NCBI GenBank assembly: GCA_937920085.1
Contig: CALETE010000037.1
Span: 1 to 56,627, forward strand
Reading direction: 5' to 3'
Origin: an uncultured Alphaproteobacteria bacterium
Lineage (GTDB): Bacteria > Pseudomonadota > Alphaproteobacteria > Caulobacterales > Caulobacteraceae
DNA: 56,627 bases
Below are positions 48,222-55,782 of the stretch, piece after piece. Within the stretch, counting starts at the first letter, position 1; each line of letters opens with the position of its first letter. The notes below the pieces were generated by a model that had not been told where the DNA came from, searched no databases, and saw nothing but the letters and a program-made list of their open reading frames with translations. Both the position numbers and the translations under genes were made by a program.

Positions 48222-48938
48222 TCAGGTCTCCTTTTGGGTGGCCGCTTCTCGGGCCCTCAACCACTTTCGGGCGAACCAGCCTATGGCGATCCAGACGGCG
48301 AGGCCTAGGGCCAGGGTGAGTAGGCTTTCAATGCCACCGCCCCTCATGGCCTTGACGATAGAGTTTCCGGCGAATGCGGTCAGGGCGATCTTGGGCACAA
48401 TGCCGATGGCGGTGCCGGCGGCAAAGTCGACCACCCGCATGGGGGTGACGCCCGCGGCCATATTGATAACGATGAAGGGCGCTGAGGGCACGAGGCGGAC
48501 GATCAGGCTGGCTAGAAATCCATTGCGGCCCACCAAGTCCATGAACCGGGTCATGCTCTCTCCCGACAAGGCCTTGAGCGGTTTGGCCCCAGCGGTGCGG
48601 CCCAGATAGAAACCCACCAAAGACGAAACCAGGGTGCCGATCCAGCTATAGGCAAAGCCATCCCAGGCTCCAAAGGCCACCACGGCGGCGGCGATCAGCA
48701 CAAACTGCGGCACCCCTAGAAAGGCCAGCCCTGCAAAGGCCCCCACTGCAGCGGGTAGGGCCCAAGGCCCGCTGGCCGACCCTAGCCAGCGCTCCACCGT
48801 CGCCTCGCCATTGAAGCCCAGCACTTGAGCCCCAAACAGAAAGACGATCCCCACCCCGCCGAATAGGACGAAGGAAATGGCCAGGCTCCGCCAAGCTTGG
48901 CGGTCCATGGTGGTCAGGAAGGTCATCAGCCTGCGCAT
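48222..48938 (-). CDS. TVP38/TMEM64 (VTT domain) membrane protein
   Basis: A 238-residue inner-membrane protein with about five helices. The VTT (DedA-like) signature is visible as AWDGFAYSWIGTLVSSLVGFYLGR, FLASLIVRLVPSAPFIVINM and AAGVTPMRVVDFAAGTAIGIVP. The family is implicated in lipid movement; E. coli relatives are YdjX/YdjZ. It starts at ATG 48938 (or 48926) and its transcript continues into the GST gene after 1 bp. Confidence 0.86.
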   Translation of the reverse strand: MRRLMTFLTTMDRQAWRSLAISFVLFGGVGIVFLFGAQVLGFNGEATVERWLGSASGPWALPAAVGAFAGLAFLGVPQFVLIAAAVVAFGAWDGFAYSWIGTLVSSLVGFYLGRTAGAKPLKALSGESMTRFMDLVGRNGFLASLIVRLVPSAPFIVINMAAGVTPMRVVDFAAGTAIGIVPKIALTAFAGNSIVKAMRGGGIESLLTLALGLAVWIAIGWFARKWLRAREAATQKET

Positions 48939-49007
48939 GGCCCTGCCTCGCCTGTTGAGGGTCTGCGGTCAAGGTGCCCCTTTGCGCGATCGACGGCTTG
49001 GGCACGA

Positions 49008-49119
49008 ACCCTTTCCCATTGGACAGACCTGTCCAATGGGATGAAAAGGGCTCGCATTCAAAAAGTTAGAGCATGTTTCGATCCGATAACCGGTTCCCAC
49101 TTGTCGGAACATACTCTAA
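49008..49119. repeat. Palindromic repeat family 1, best-preserved minus-type copy
   Basis: Two hairpins: CCCATTGGACAG-AC-CTGTCCAATGGG (49015-49040) inside CCCTTT/AAAGGG, and TTAGAG to CTCTAA (49066-49119), whose core has ATCCGATAACCGGTTCCCAC. It fills half of the gap before the aspartate aminotransferase gene. The inverted copy is at 55658-55770. Confidence 0.8.
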
Positions 49120-49164
49120 ACCCCGCCCCGTTTCCTTTCACCTCCGACCGGGAGTCTGCCCGTC

Positions 49165-50367
49165 ATGTCACTTGAGTCGTCTACGCTCGCCCGCGTGAAG
49201 CCTTCGGCCACTATGGCCACCGATCAAAAGGCCCGCGAACTGAAAGCCCAGGGCAAGGACGTGATTAGTCTGGGCGCTGGGGAGCCCGACTTCGACACGC
49301 CGGACAATATCAAGGAAGCGGCGATCAAGGCCATTCGCGATGGCAAGACCAAGTACACAACGGTGGACGGCATACCTGAGCTGAAGCAGGCCATTGTCGA
49401 CAAGTTCGCCCGCGAAAACGGCCTGATCTACAAGACCAGCCAGGTGAACGTGTCCCCCGGTGGCAAGCCGGTAATCTTCAACGCCATGATGGCGACCCTG
49501 AACCCCGGCGACGAGGTTGTGGTGCCGACCCCCTATTGGGTCAGCTATCCCGACATGGTCCTGCTGGCCGGCGGTACCCCGGTGTTTGCGCCGACCACGG
49601 CTGAGACGGGCTTTAAGCTGCGTCCGGCGGACCTGGAACGGGCCATTACCCCCAAGACCCGCTGGGTGTTGCTGAACTCGCCGTCCAACCCCTCTGGCGC
49701 GGCCTATACCAAGGCGGAGCTACGGGAGCTGGCTGACGTCCTGCTGCGTCACCCCCAGGTCTGGATCCTCACCGACGACATGTATGAGCACCTGCTGTTC
49801 GACGACATGGAGTTCTGGACCATCGCCCAGGTGGAGCCAGCCCTCTATGACCGCACCCTGACCATGAACGGCGTGTCCAAGGCCTACGCCATGACCGGCT
49901 GGCGGATCGGCTATGCGGCGGGCCCCGAGCCCCTGATCAAGCTGATGGCCAAGGTGATGAGCCAGTCCACCTCCAATCCCTCATCCATCTCGCAATATGC
50001 GGCGGTGGAGGCTCTGAACGGCCCGCAGGACTTCATCAAGCCCAATGCCAGACTGTTCCAAGAGCGCCGCGACCTGGTGGTCTCCATGCTGAACCAGGCC
50101 ACTGGCCTGAAGTGCCCGACCCCAGAGGGGGCGTTCTATGTCTATCCGTCCTGTGAGGGCCTTATCGGCAAGACAGCGCCTTCGGGTAAGGTGATCACCT
50201 CGGACAAGGACTTCGCCAACGAACTGCTAGACGCCGAGGGCGTGGCCGTGGTGTTCGGTGAGGCCTTTGGTCTCTCGCCCTTCTTCCGCATCAGCTATGC
50301 GACCTCCAACACCGTGCTGGAAGACGCCTGCGGCCGGATCCAGCGGTTCTGCGCTTCGGTGAAGTAA
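49165..50367 (+). CDS. aatA: Aspartate aminotransferase, class I
   Basis: A 400-residue class I PLP aminotransferase of the I-gamma type. Marks: VISLGAGEPDFDTPDNIKEA, the PLP lysine in MNGVSKAYAMTGWRIGYAAG, NSPSNPSGAAYTKAEL and FFRISYATSNTVLEDAC with substrate-binding Arg. It converts aspartate and 2-oxoglutarate to oxaloacetate and glutamate, and related enzymes also accept prephenate. The pyrE gene starts 1 nt after its stop, so it is cotranscribed with pyrE. Confidence 0.93.
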   Translation: MSLESSTLARVKPSATMATDQKARELKAQGKDVISLGAGEPDFDTPDNIKEAAIKAIRDGKTKYTTVDGIPELKQAIVDKFARENGLIYKTSQVNVSPGGKPVIFNAMMATLNPGDEVVVPTPYWVSYPDMVLLAGGTPVFAPTTAETGFKLRPADLERAITPKTRWVLLNSPSNPSGAAYTKAELRELADVLLRHPQVWILTDDMYEHLLFDDMEFWTIAQVEPALYDRTLTMNGVSKAYAMTGWRIGYAAGPEPLIKLMAKVMSQSTSNPSSISQYAAVEALNGPQDFIKPNARLFQERRDLVVSMLNQATGLKCPTPEGAFYVYPSCEGLIGKTAPSGKVITSDKDFANELLDAEGVAVVFGEAFGLSPFFRISYATSNTVLEDACGRIQRFCASVK

Positions 50368-50368
50368 A

Positions 50369-50899
50369 ATGGACTCACGGCTCGCAGCTGAAATTGTGAA
50401 GGCGGCGCGACTTGAAGGGCGCTTCATCCTCAGGTCAGGGCAGGTTGCGACCGAGTACTTCGATAAGTATCGGTTCGAGGCCGATCCCCATATTCTGTCA
50501 CGCGTCGCCACAGCCATGCTGAAGGTAACGCCGCCCCATGTGCAGGTGCTTGCAGGGCTAGAACTGGGTGGCGTTCCCATTGCGACCGCTATGTCCTTGC
50601 AGTCCGGCAAGCCAGCGGCATTTGTGCGCAAGGAAGCCAAGACTTATGGAACCTGCCTTGCTGTCGAAGGCGGCGACTTGACTGGTCGTAAAGTCGCAAT
50701 GATTGAGGACGTGATCACGACCGGCGGCGCGGTCAGGGATGCCCACCGACTGCTTGTTGACGCTGGCGCAGAGGTGATTGCAGTGATTTGCGCCATCTGG
50801 CGCGGCGTCGGAGATCCTGCCATTGAGGGTCTGAACGTACCTGTCATCCCGGCTTTCGTCCGCAAAGACCTGGACGCCGCGACAACTTCGGCAAGCTGA
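50369..50899 (+). CDS. pyrE: Orotate phosphoribosyltransferase
   Basis: A 176-residue OPRTase that joins orotate and PRPP to give OMP in pyrimidine synthesis. The PRPP loop is VAMIEDVITTGGAVRDAH, with EYFDKYRFEADP near the start and RKEAKTYGTCLAVEGGDL as the mobile catalytic loop. It is shorter than E. coli PyrE (213). Just 1 nt separates it from the aminotransferase, so aspartate supply and pyrimidine synthesis may be coordinated. A DUF4169 gene follows after 3 nt. Confidence 0.93.
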   Translation: MDSRLAAEIVKAARLEGRFILRSGQVATEYFDKYRFEADPHILSRVATAMLKVTPPHVQVLAGLELGGVPIATAMSLQSGKPAAFVRKEAKTYGTCLAVEGGDLTGRKVAMIEDVITTGGAVRDAHRLLVDAGAEVIAVICAIWRGVGDPAIEGLNVPVIPAFVRKDLDAATTSAS

Positions 50900-50902
50900 G
50901 CC

Positions 50903-51076
50903 GTGACGGTCATCAACTTCAACAAGGCTAAAAAGGCCAGGGAGGCGGCGAATGCCAAGGCCCTGGCCGCCGCCAACCGCGCCAAGCATGGTCAGACCAA
51001 GGGTGAAAAGACCCTGGTCAAATCCATAGCGCAAAAGGCCAGAGAGCTGCTGGACGGTGCCAAGCGCACAGACTGA
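50903..51076 (+). CDS. DUF4169 small protein
   Basis: A 57-residue basic protein starting with GTG: MTVINFNKAKKAREAANAKA, then AAANRAKHGQTKGEKTLVKS and ELLDGAK. The INxxxAKK..R(A/E)...AAxNRAKxGxTKxEK pattern identifies DUF4169, a conserved alphaproteobacterial family of unknown function. It follows pyrE by 3 nt. In many genomes it neighbours an RHH_4 protein; here that partner is about 970 bp away at 52051. Confidence 0.82.
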   Translation: MTVINFNKAKKAREAANAKALAAANRAKHGQTKGEKTLVKSIAQKARELLDGAKRTD

Positions 51077-51144
51077 GGTGGTGACATCGACCGATAAGCG
51101 CCCGTTTCAATCTGCGAGGCGGACGCCAATGACCGTTCCGATCT

Positions 51145-51915
51145 CTAGGCAGCTAGTTTGGTTTCGGGCAGGACGGTATCCCGCGCCTCAGGGGGAATGG
51201 CGTTATAGAGGGTGGCCGGGGTGATGTTCAGTCGCCTGCGGGCGTCTTCGAGGGGCTCTGCCATCAGTCGCTCATAGTCTTCACCCAGGAGCCAAGCGGC
51301 GGCCTTGCCCCGTTGATAGCCCTGCCAGATGGCCTTGGAATAGGGATAGTCACCCTTGCGGGAACTGAGGGCGGCACCGACGGCGATCAGGGCCCAACCC
51401 AGCCCCTTGGTCTGAGCATAGGAAAAGGCCACCAGACAGGCCTCGCCCAAGGCGTCGCGATGATATCCACTGAGGATGTGCCAAAGGTCATGGACATCGC
51501 GGTTACGGCGACCAAACCAGGCATAGGGATGCTTGACTTCAATATCGTCGCCCACTGAGCGGCTGACTTCGGCCAGCCCTTCCGCAGAGAGATGTTGTGA
51601 GCGGATGAAATCGCGATAGGCCGCCCCCACCGTGCCAGGGGCAAAAGAGTCGAGCCAGGCGTCGTTCATCAGCTTGGGTGCAAGCTCTGCGGCTTCATAG
51701 GCCATGCGTCCGCCATCGTGGACGGTGAGCAGGCGATCATAGCCCTTCTTGATGGAGTCCCCGTTCAGCGCCCGCATGATTTCGAAGACTGCCGTTGTGT
51801 CCTCTTTGTCTGCCAGCAAACGACGAAGTGCCGTCAAAGCCTTACCCCACTCCAGTTTGGGGGCTGCAATCGCCTTTGACCTGACGGGAGTCATAGAAAT
51901 GATGTCTGCGGCCAT
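51145..51915 (-). CDS. CoQ4-family protein
   Basis: A 256-residue protein from the ATG at 51915 (AADIISMTPVRSKAI). The zinc motif of CoQ4 (HDxxHx11E) is seen as VHDLWHILSGYHRDALGEAC. Other matches include FIRSQHLSAEGLAEV and KHPYAWFGRRNRDV. CoQ4 acts in ubiquinone biosynthesis, possibly in C1 hydroxylation and decarboxylation; some alphaproteobacteria keep such a gene. The 60 residues upstream are Cys/Arg-rich and probably not translated. It is divergent from the RHH_4 gene. Confidence 0.83.
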   Translation of the reverse strand: MAADIISMTPVRSKAIAAPKLEWGKALTALRRLLADKEDTTAVFEIMRALNGDSIKKGYDRLLTVHDGGRMAYEAAELAPKLMNDAWLDSFAPGTVGAAYRDFIRSQHLSAEGLAEVSRSVGDDIEVKHPYAWFGRRNRDVHDLWHILSGYHRDALGEACLVAFSYAQTKGLGWALIAVGAALSSRKGDYPYSKAIWQGYQRGKAAAWLLGEDYERLMAEPLEDARRRLNITPATLYNAIPPEARDTVLPETKLAA

Positions 51916-52050
51916 TAGATAAGGGACCCTGATTTCGACGCGAGATGAAGATGACGCGGGCGTCACTTTTGCGCAAGTGAAATTGCAGCCTCGCGAACCC
52001 GTTAAAATAGGGCTTGCCTTCTGACCGCAATTAAGGCGTGTGTAATTCAA

Positions 52051-52263
52051 ATGCCCAGACTTCGTAAACGTTCGATTCTTCTCGCAGGTCATGCGACCTC
52101 AATGGCCCTGGAACCTGAGTTCTGGGCTGTCCTCGAAGCCATGGCCAAGGCGGAGAGCCTGAGCATGTCCGCGCTGATTGGATCCATCGACCGGGCCAGG
52201 GCCGGTAGCCCCCTTGCCTCAGCCTGCCGGGTCGCTGCCCTGGCCTTCGCCTCCAAGCGCTAG
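52051..52263 (+). CDS. RHH_4-type ribbon-helix-helix protein
   Basis: A 70-residue protein MPRLRKRSILLAGHATSMAL... with RSILLAGHATSMALEPEFWA, SLSMSALIGSIDRARAG and RVAALAF, the pattern of the RHH_4 (PF13467) family of small putative DNA-binding regulators. Usually adjacent to DUF4169 in alphaproteobacteria. Divergent from the CoQ4-like gene and 65 bp before the helicase gene. Confidence 0.85.
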   Translation: MPRLRKRSILLAGHATSMALEPEFWAVLEAMAKAESLSMSALIGSIDRARAGSPLASACRVAALAFASKR

Positions 52264-52311
52264 ACCTAAAATATCAGGTCGCAAGTCACCCTCTTAAGCC
52301 GGGTGGGCTTT

Positions 52312-52326
52312 GTGCTACATATGTTC
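52312..52326 (+). promoter_or_regulatory. SOS-box-like sequence before the helicase gene
   Basis: GTGC-N7-GTTC differs by one base from the alphaproteobacterial LexA site GTTC-N7-GTTC. It ends 2 nt before the helicase ATG, where no ribosome site exists, so transcription would have to be leaderless or start further in. Tentative. Confidence 0.3.
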
Positions 52327-52328
52327 CC

Positions 52329-54662
52329 ATGTCGTTTTCTGAATCACCCCTGCCCTCGCCCCGTATCAGCGATCTGGCGCGAGTCCGCGGCCCCGATTAT
52401 CTGGAGGGTCTGAACCCAGAACAGCGGGCCGCCGTCGAGGCGACCGAAGGCCCCGTGCTGGTTCTTGCGGGTGCCGGTACAGGCAAGACCCGGGTCCTGA
52501 CCACCCGACTGGCCCATATTCTTTCGACGGGAAAAGCTAAGCCCTGGGAATTGCTGGTGGTGACCTTCACCAACAAGGCCGCTCGGGAGATGCGCGAACG
52601 GATCACGCACATTATTGGCCCCGAAGCGGAAGGTCTGCGATGGCTTGGCACCTTTCACTCTGTCGCTGCTCAGATATTGCGCCGACATGCCGAATTGGTG
52701 GGCCTGAAGTCCAACTACACCATCCTCGACACCGATGATCAGGAACGCCTTCTCAAGCAGGTGATGGAGGCTGAAGGGGTCGATCATAAGCGCTGGACAC
52801 CCAAGACCCTGGCGGGGCTCATTGACCACTGGAAGAACCGGGGCTGGACGCCGGACAAACTGCCCCCAGCCGAGGGTGCGCAGTTCGCTAACAATAAGGG
52901 GCAGACCCTTTATCGGCTATACCAGGATCGGCTGCGGGTCCTGAACGCCTGCGACTTCGGCGACCTGCTACTGCACAACCTGACCATCTTTATGACCAAG
53001 CCGGATGTCCTGGCCGAGTTCCATCGTCGGTTCCGCTACATCCTGGTGGACGAATACCAGGACACCAATGTCGCCCAATATCTGTGGCTGCGGCTGCTAG
53101 GTCAGGCCAGCCAAAATGTCTGCTGCGTCGGAGATGACGACCAGTCGATCTATGGCTGGCGCGGCGCTGAGGTGGACAACATCCTGCGGTTCGAGCGGGA
53201 CTTTCCAGGCGCCACAGTCATCCGACTTGAGCGGAACTACCGCTCCACCAGCCATATCCTGGCGGCGGCCTCGGGCCTGATCAGCGCCAATAAGGGCCGA
53301 CTGGGCAAGACCCTGTGGACCGAACAGGACGGCGGCGACAAGGTCATTGTGCGCGGGGTCTGGGACGGCGAGGCCGAAAGCCGCCTCATCGCCGACGAGA
53401 TCGAGCGGGCTCGCAAGGGCACTACGGAAAAGGACCCGCGGAAGTATCGGGACATGGCCATTCTGGTGCGGGCCTCCTTCCAGATGCGGGCCTTTGAAGA
53501 ACGGTTCGTCCTGCTGTCCATCCCCTACACCGTGGTGGGCGGACCTCGGTTCTTTGAGCGGGCGGAAATCCGCGACGCCCACGCCTATCTGCGCCTGATC
53601 CAGTCGCCGGATGACGACCTAGCCTTTGAACGGATCATCAACACCCCCAAGCGCGGCATTGGCGAGGCGTCGGTTCAGAAGCTACTGCAGACCGCCCGGC
53701 TGGGCGGGGTGCCCGTGATGACAGCGGCCCGGGACGTGGCGGCCACAGATGAGCTACCAGCGCGCACCCGCACCTCCCTTGCGAACTTCATCCGCGACCT
53801 CGACCGCTGGCGGGCCCAGGCCCAGACCGTGGCTCACGCCCGGCTGATGGAGCAGGTGCTGGAGGAGAGCGGCTATACCGACGCCCTGCGCCTGGACAAG
53901 ACGCCGACGGCCCAGACCCGGCTGGAGAACCTCAAGGAACTGGTTCAGTCCATGGGGGCCTTCGACACCCTCCAGGCCTATCTGGAACACGTCTCCCTGG
54001 TGATGGACATGGACCGCGGGCCTCAGGCGGATGCGGTTCAGATCATGACCCTGCACTCGGCAAAGGGGCTGGAATTTCCCCTGGTCTTCCTGCCGGGCTG
54101 GGAAGAAGGGGTCTTCCCCTCCCAGCGCAGCATGGATGAGAGCGGCGAAAAGGGCCTGGAGGAGGAGCGCCGCCTAGCCTATGTGGGCATTACCCGGGCC
54201 CGGGAAGAGGCGCGGATCTCCTTCGTCGCCAATCGTCAGGTCTATGGCCGCTGGACCAGCCAACTGCCCAGCCGGTTCGTGGATGAACTGCCCCTGGCCA
54301 ATGTGGAGGCCAGTTCAGAGACTGGCTATTACGGCGGCGGGCCGGGCATGCAGCAGCATGGCAGCCGCTGGGATGAGACCCCGAGCTTTGGCTCTGGCTA
54401 TGACTCGCCGGGCTGGCGTCGGGCCCAGGCCAAGGATTATCGCGGCAGCCATCCCGCCCGACAGACTGTGATTGAGGGCGAAGGCCGACTGATCGCCACA
54501 TCTGATACAGGCCAGGCCAGTGCCTATGCCCGGGGCGACCGGGTCTTCCACCAGAAGTTCGGCTATGGGGCGGTGAAAGGGGTCGAGGGCAATAAGCTCA
54601 CCGTCGCCTTCGACAAGGCCGGCGAGAAAAAGGTCTTAGACAGCTTCATCGAAAAGGCCTGA
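52329..54662 (+). CDS. uvrD: UvrD/PcrA-type ATP-dependent DNA helicase
   Basis: A 777-residue superfamily 1A helicase that unwinds DNA 3'-5' in nucleotide excision and mismatch repair. Motifs in order: Q-motif LNPEQRAAVEATEGP, Walker A LVLAGAGTGKT, TFHSVAAQILRR, DEXX box LVDEYQDTN, III VGDDDQSIYGWRGAEVDN, IV RLERNYRS, V TLHSAKGLEF, VI RLAYVGITRARE. The C-terminus is longer and basic and ends in a Tudor-like PcrA tail (GDRVFHQKFGYGAVKGVEG). No ribosome site is seen before the ATG. Confidence 0.95.
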   Translation: MSFSESPLPSPRISDLARVRGPDYLEGLNPEQRAAVEATEGPVLVLAGAGTGKTRVLTTRLAHILSTGKAKPWELLVVTFTNKAAREMRERITHIIGPEAEGLRWLGTFHSVAAQILRRHAELVGLKSNYTILDTDDQERLLKQVMEAEGVDHKRWTPKTLAGLIDHWKNRGWTPDKLPPAEGAQFANNKGQTLYRLYQDRLRVLNACDFGDLLLHNLTIFMTKPDVLAEFHRRFRYILVDEYQDTNVAQYLWLRLLGQASQNVCCVGDDDQSIYGWRGAEVDNILRFERDFPGATVIRLERNYRSTSHILAAASGLISANKGRLGKTLWTEQDGGDKVIVRGVWDGEAESRLIADEIERARKGTTEKDPRKYRDMAILVRASFQMRAFEERFVLLSIPYTVVGGPRFFERAEIRDAHAYLRLIQSPDDDLAFERIINTPKRGIGEASVQKLLQTARLGGVPVMTAARDVAATDELPARTRTSLANFIRDLDRWRAQAQTVAHARLMEQVLEESGYTDALRLDKTPTAQTRLENLKELVQSMGAFDTLQAYLEHVSLVMDMDRGPQADAVQIMTLHSAKGLEFPLVFLPGWEEGVFPSQRSMDESGEKGLEEERRLAYVGITRAREEARISFVANRQVYGRWTSQLPSRFVDELPLANVEASSETGYYGGGPGMQQHGSRWDETPSFGSGYDSPGWRRAQAKDYRGSHPARQTVIEGEGRLIATSDTGQASAYARGDRVFHQKFGYGAVKGVEGNKLTVAFDKAGEKKVLDSFIEKA

Positions 54663-54721
54663 CCTTGCTCCGGCGATAAGGGTGCCTCAGAGTGCGGAAA
54701 ACCTAAACATAGGACCGCCAC

Positions 54722-55624
54722 ATGCCCCAGATCACCGCCAACGGTATCCCCTTTGAATACGACATTCATGGCCCAGAGACTGGGGAACCCATATTGCTGA
54801 TCATGGGCCTAGGTGCCCAGATGACCGCCTGGCCCATGGACTTTGTCAACGACCTGACGGCCCGTGGCTATCGGGTAGCGCGGTATGACAACCGCGATGT
54901 CGGCCTGTCCCACAAGTTCGAGGAACACGGTGCCCCCGACATGACCGAGGTCTTCAAGGCCCTGATGTCCGGCCAGAAGCCCTCTGTGCCCTACCTGCTC
55001 TCCGATATGGCGGCCGATGCAGCAGGTGTGGTGGATGCCCTGGGCTGGGACAAGGCGCACATTGTCGGCGCCTCCATGGGCGGCATGATCGCCCAGATGC
55101 TGGCGGCCGAACATCCCCACAAGGTCCTGTCCCTGACCTCTATCATGTCCACCACAGGCAACCGCGAGCTGCCGCCTGCTAAGCCAGAGGCCATGGCGCG
55201 CCTGACCGAACGCGGCCCAGATCCCCGGGAAGACCTTGAGGCCTTCATTGAGCACGGTATTGCAGGTGCCAAGGTCATGGCCGGTGCCGGAAATCCCATC
55301 GACGAGGACGCCCAGCGCCAGATCATTCGGGACAATTTCGAGCGGTCTTTCTATCCGGTCGGCTTTCTGCGGCAGTACGCGGCCATTGTCGGCAGCGGCG
55401 ACCGCAGGGCGGCCATTGCCACCATCACGGCCCCCACCGTTGTCATTCACGGCGCAGACGATCCCTTGGTCCCCGTTGAGGGCGGCCACGACACCGCTGC
55501 TGTTGTGCCCGGCGCGGAAATGCACGTCCTTCCGGGGATGGGCCATAACCTGCCCAAGGGCCTGATCCCCAAGATCGGCGACCTGATCGAGCGCGCCGTC
55601 GCCCGAGCAAAAGCCGCCGCCTGA
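54722..55624 (+). CDS. Alpha/beta hydrolase
   Basis: A 300-residue Ser-nucleophile alpha/beta hydrolase. LLIMGLGAQMTAWPMDFVN replaces the usual HG oxyanion segment, RVARYDNRDVGLSHKF is typical, the elbow is IVGASMGGMIAQMLAAEHP (Ser in GASMG), GADDPLVPVEGG carries the acid and LPGMGHNLPKGL the His. This group includes esterases and 3-oxoadipate-enol-lactonase relatives; the substrate is unknown. It lies 59 bp after the helicase gene and may share its transcript. Confidence 0.87.
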   Translation: MPQITANGIPFEYDIHGPETGEPILLIMGLGAQMTAWPMDFVNDLTARGYRVARYDNRDVGLSHKFEEHGAPDMTEVFKALMSGQKPSVPYLLSDMAADAAGVVDALGWDKAHIVGASMGGMIAQMLAAEHPHKVLSLTSIMSTTGNRELPPAKPEAMARLTERGPDPREDLEAFIEHGIAGAKVMAGAGNPIDEDAQRQIIRDNFERSFYPVGFLRQYAAIVGSGDRRAAIATITAPTVVIHGADDPLVPVEGGHDTAAVVPGAEMHVLPGMGHNLPKGLIPKIGDLIERAVARAKAAA

Positions 55625-55657
55625 CGAAATCCGCATCGCTTTTCGCCCCTCCTGCAA

Positions 55658-55772
55658 CTAGAGCGGCTCCGATAAGTGGGAACCGGTTATCGGACTAAAG
55701 CCGCTCTAGCCTTTTGAATTAGAGCCCTTTTCGTCCCTTTGGATGGTTTCATCCAAAGGGAAAGGGCTCTAG
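55658..55772. repeat. Palindromic repeat family 1, plus-type copy
   Basis: Hairpin 1: CTAGAGCGGCT (55658) and AGCCGCTCTAG (55699), enclosing TCCGATAA/TTATCGGA around GTGGGAACCGG. Hairpin 2: AGAGCCCTTT (55721) and AAAGGGCTCT (55761), enclosing CCCTTTGGAT/ATCCAAAGGG. It fills the gap before prmA and ends 11 bp from its start codon, inside the ribosome site region. It is an inverted relative of 49008-49119. Confidence 0.82.
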
Positions 55773-55782
55773 AGGAGGGGGC

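Noticed and set aside
54809..55657. 282-residue minus frame opposite the alpha/beta hydrolase
   Set aside because: Antisense shadow; the plus strand has the complete catalytic triad.
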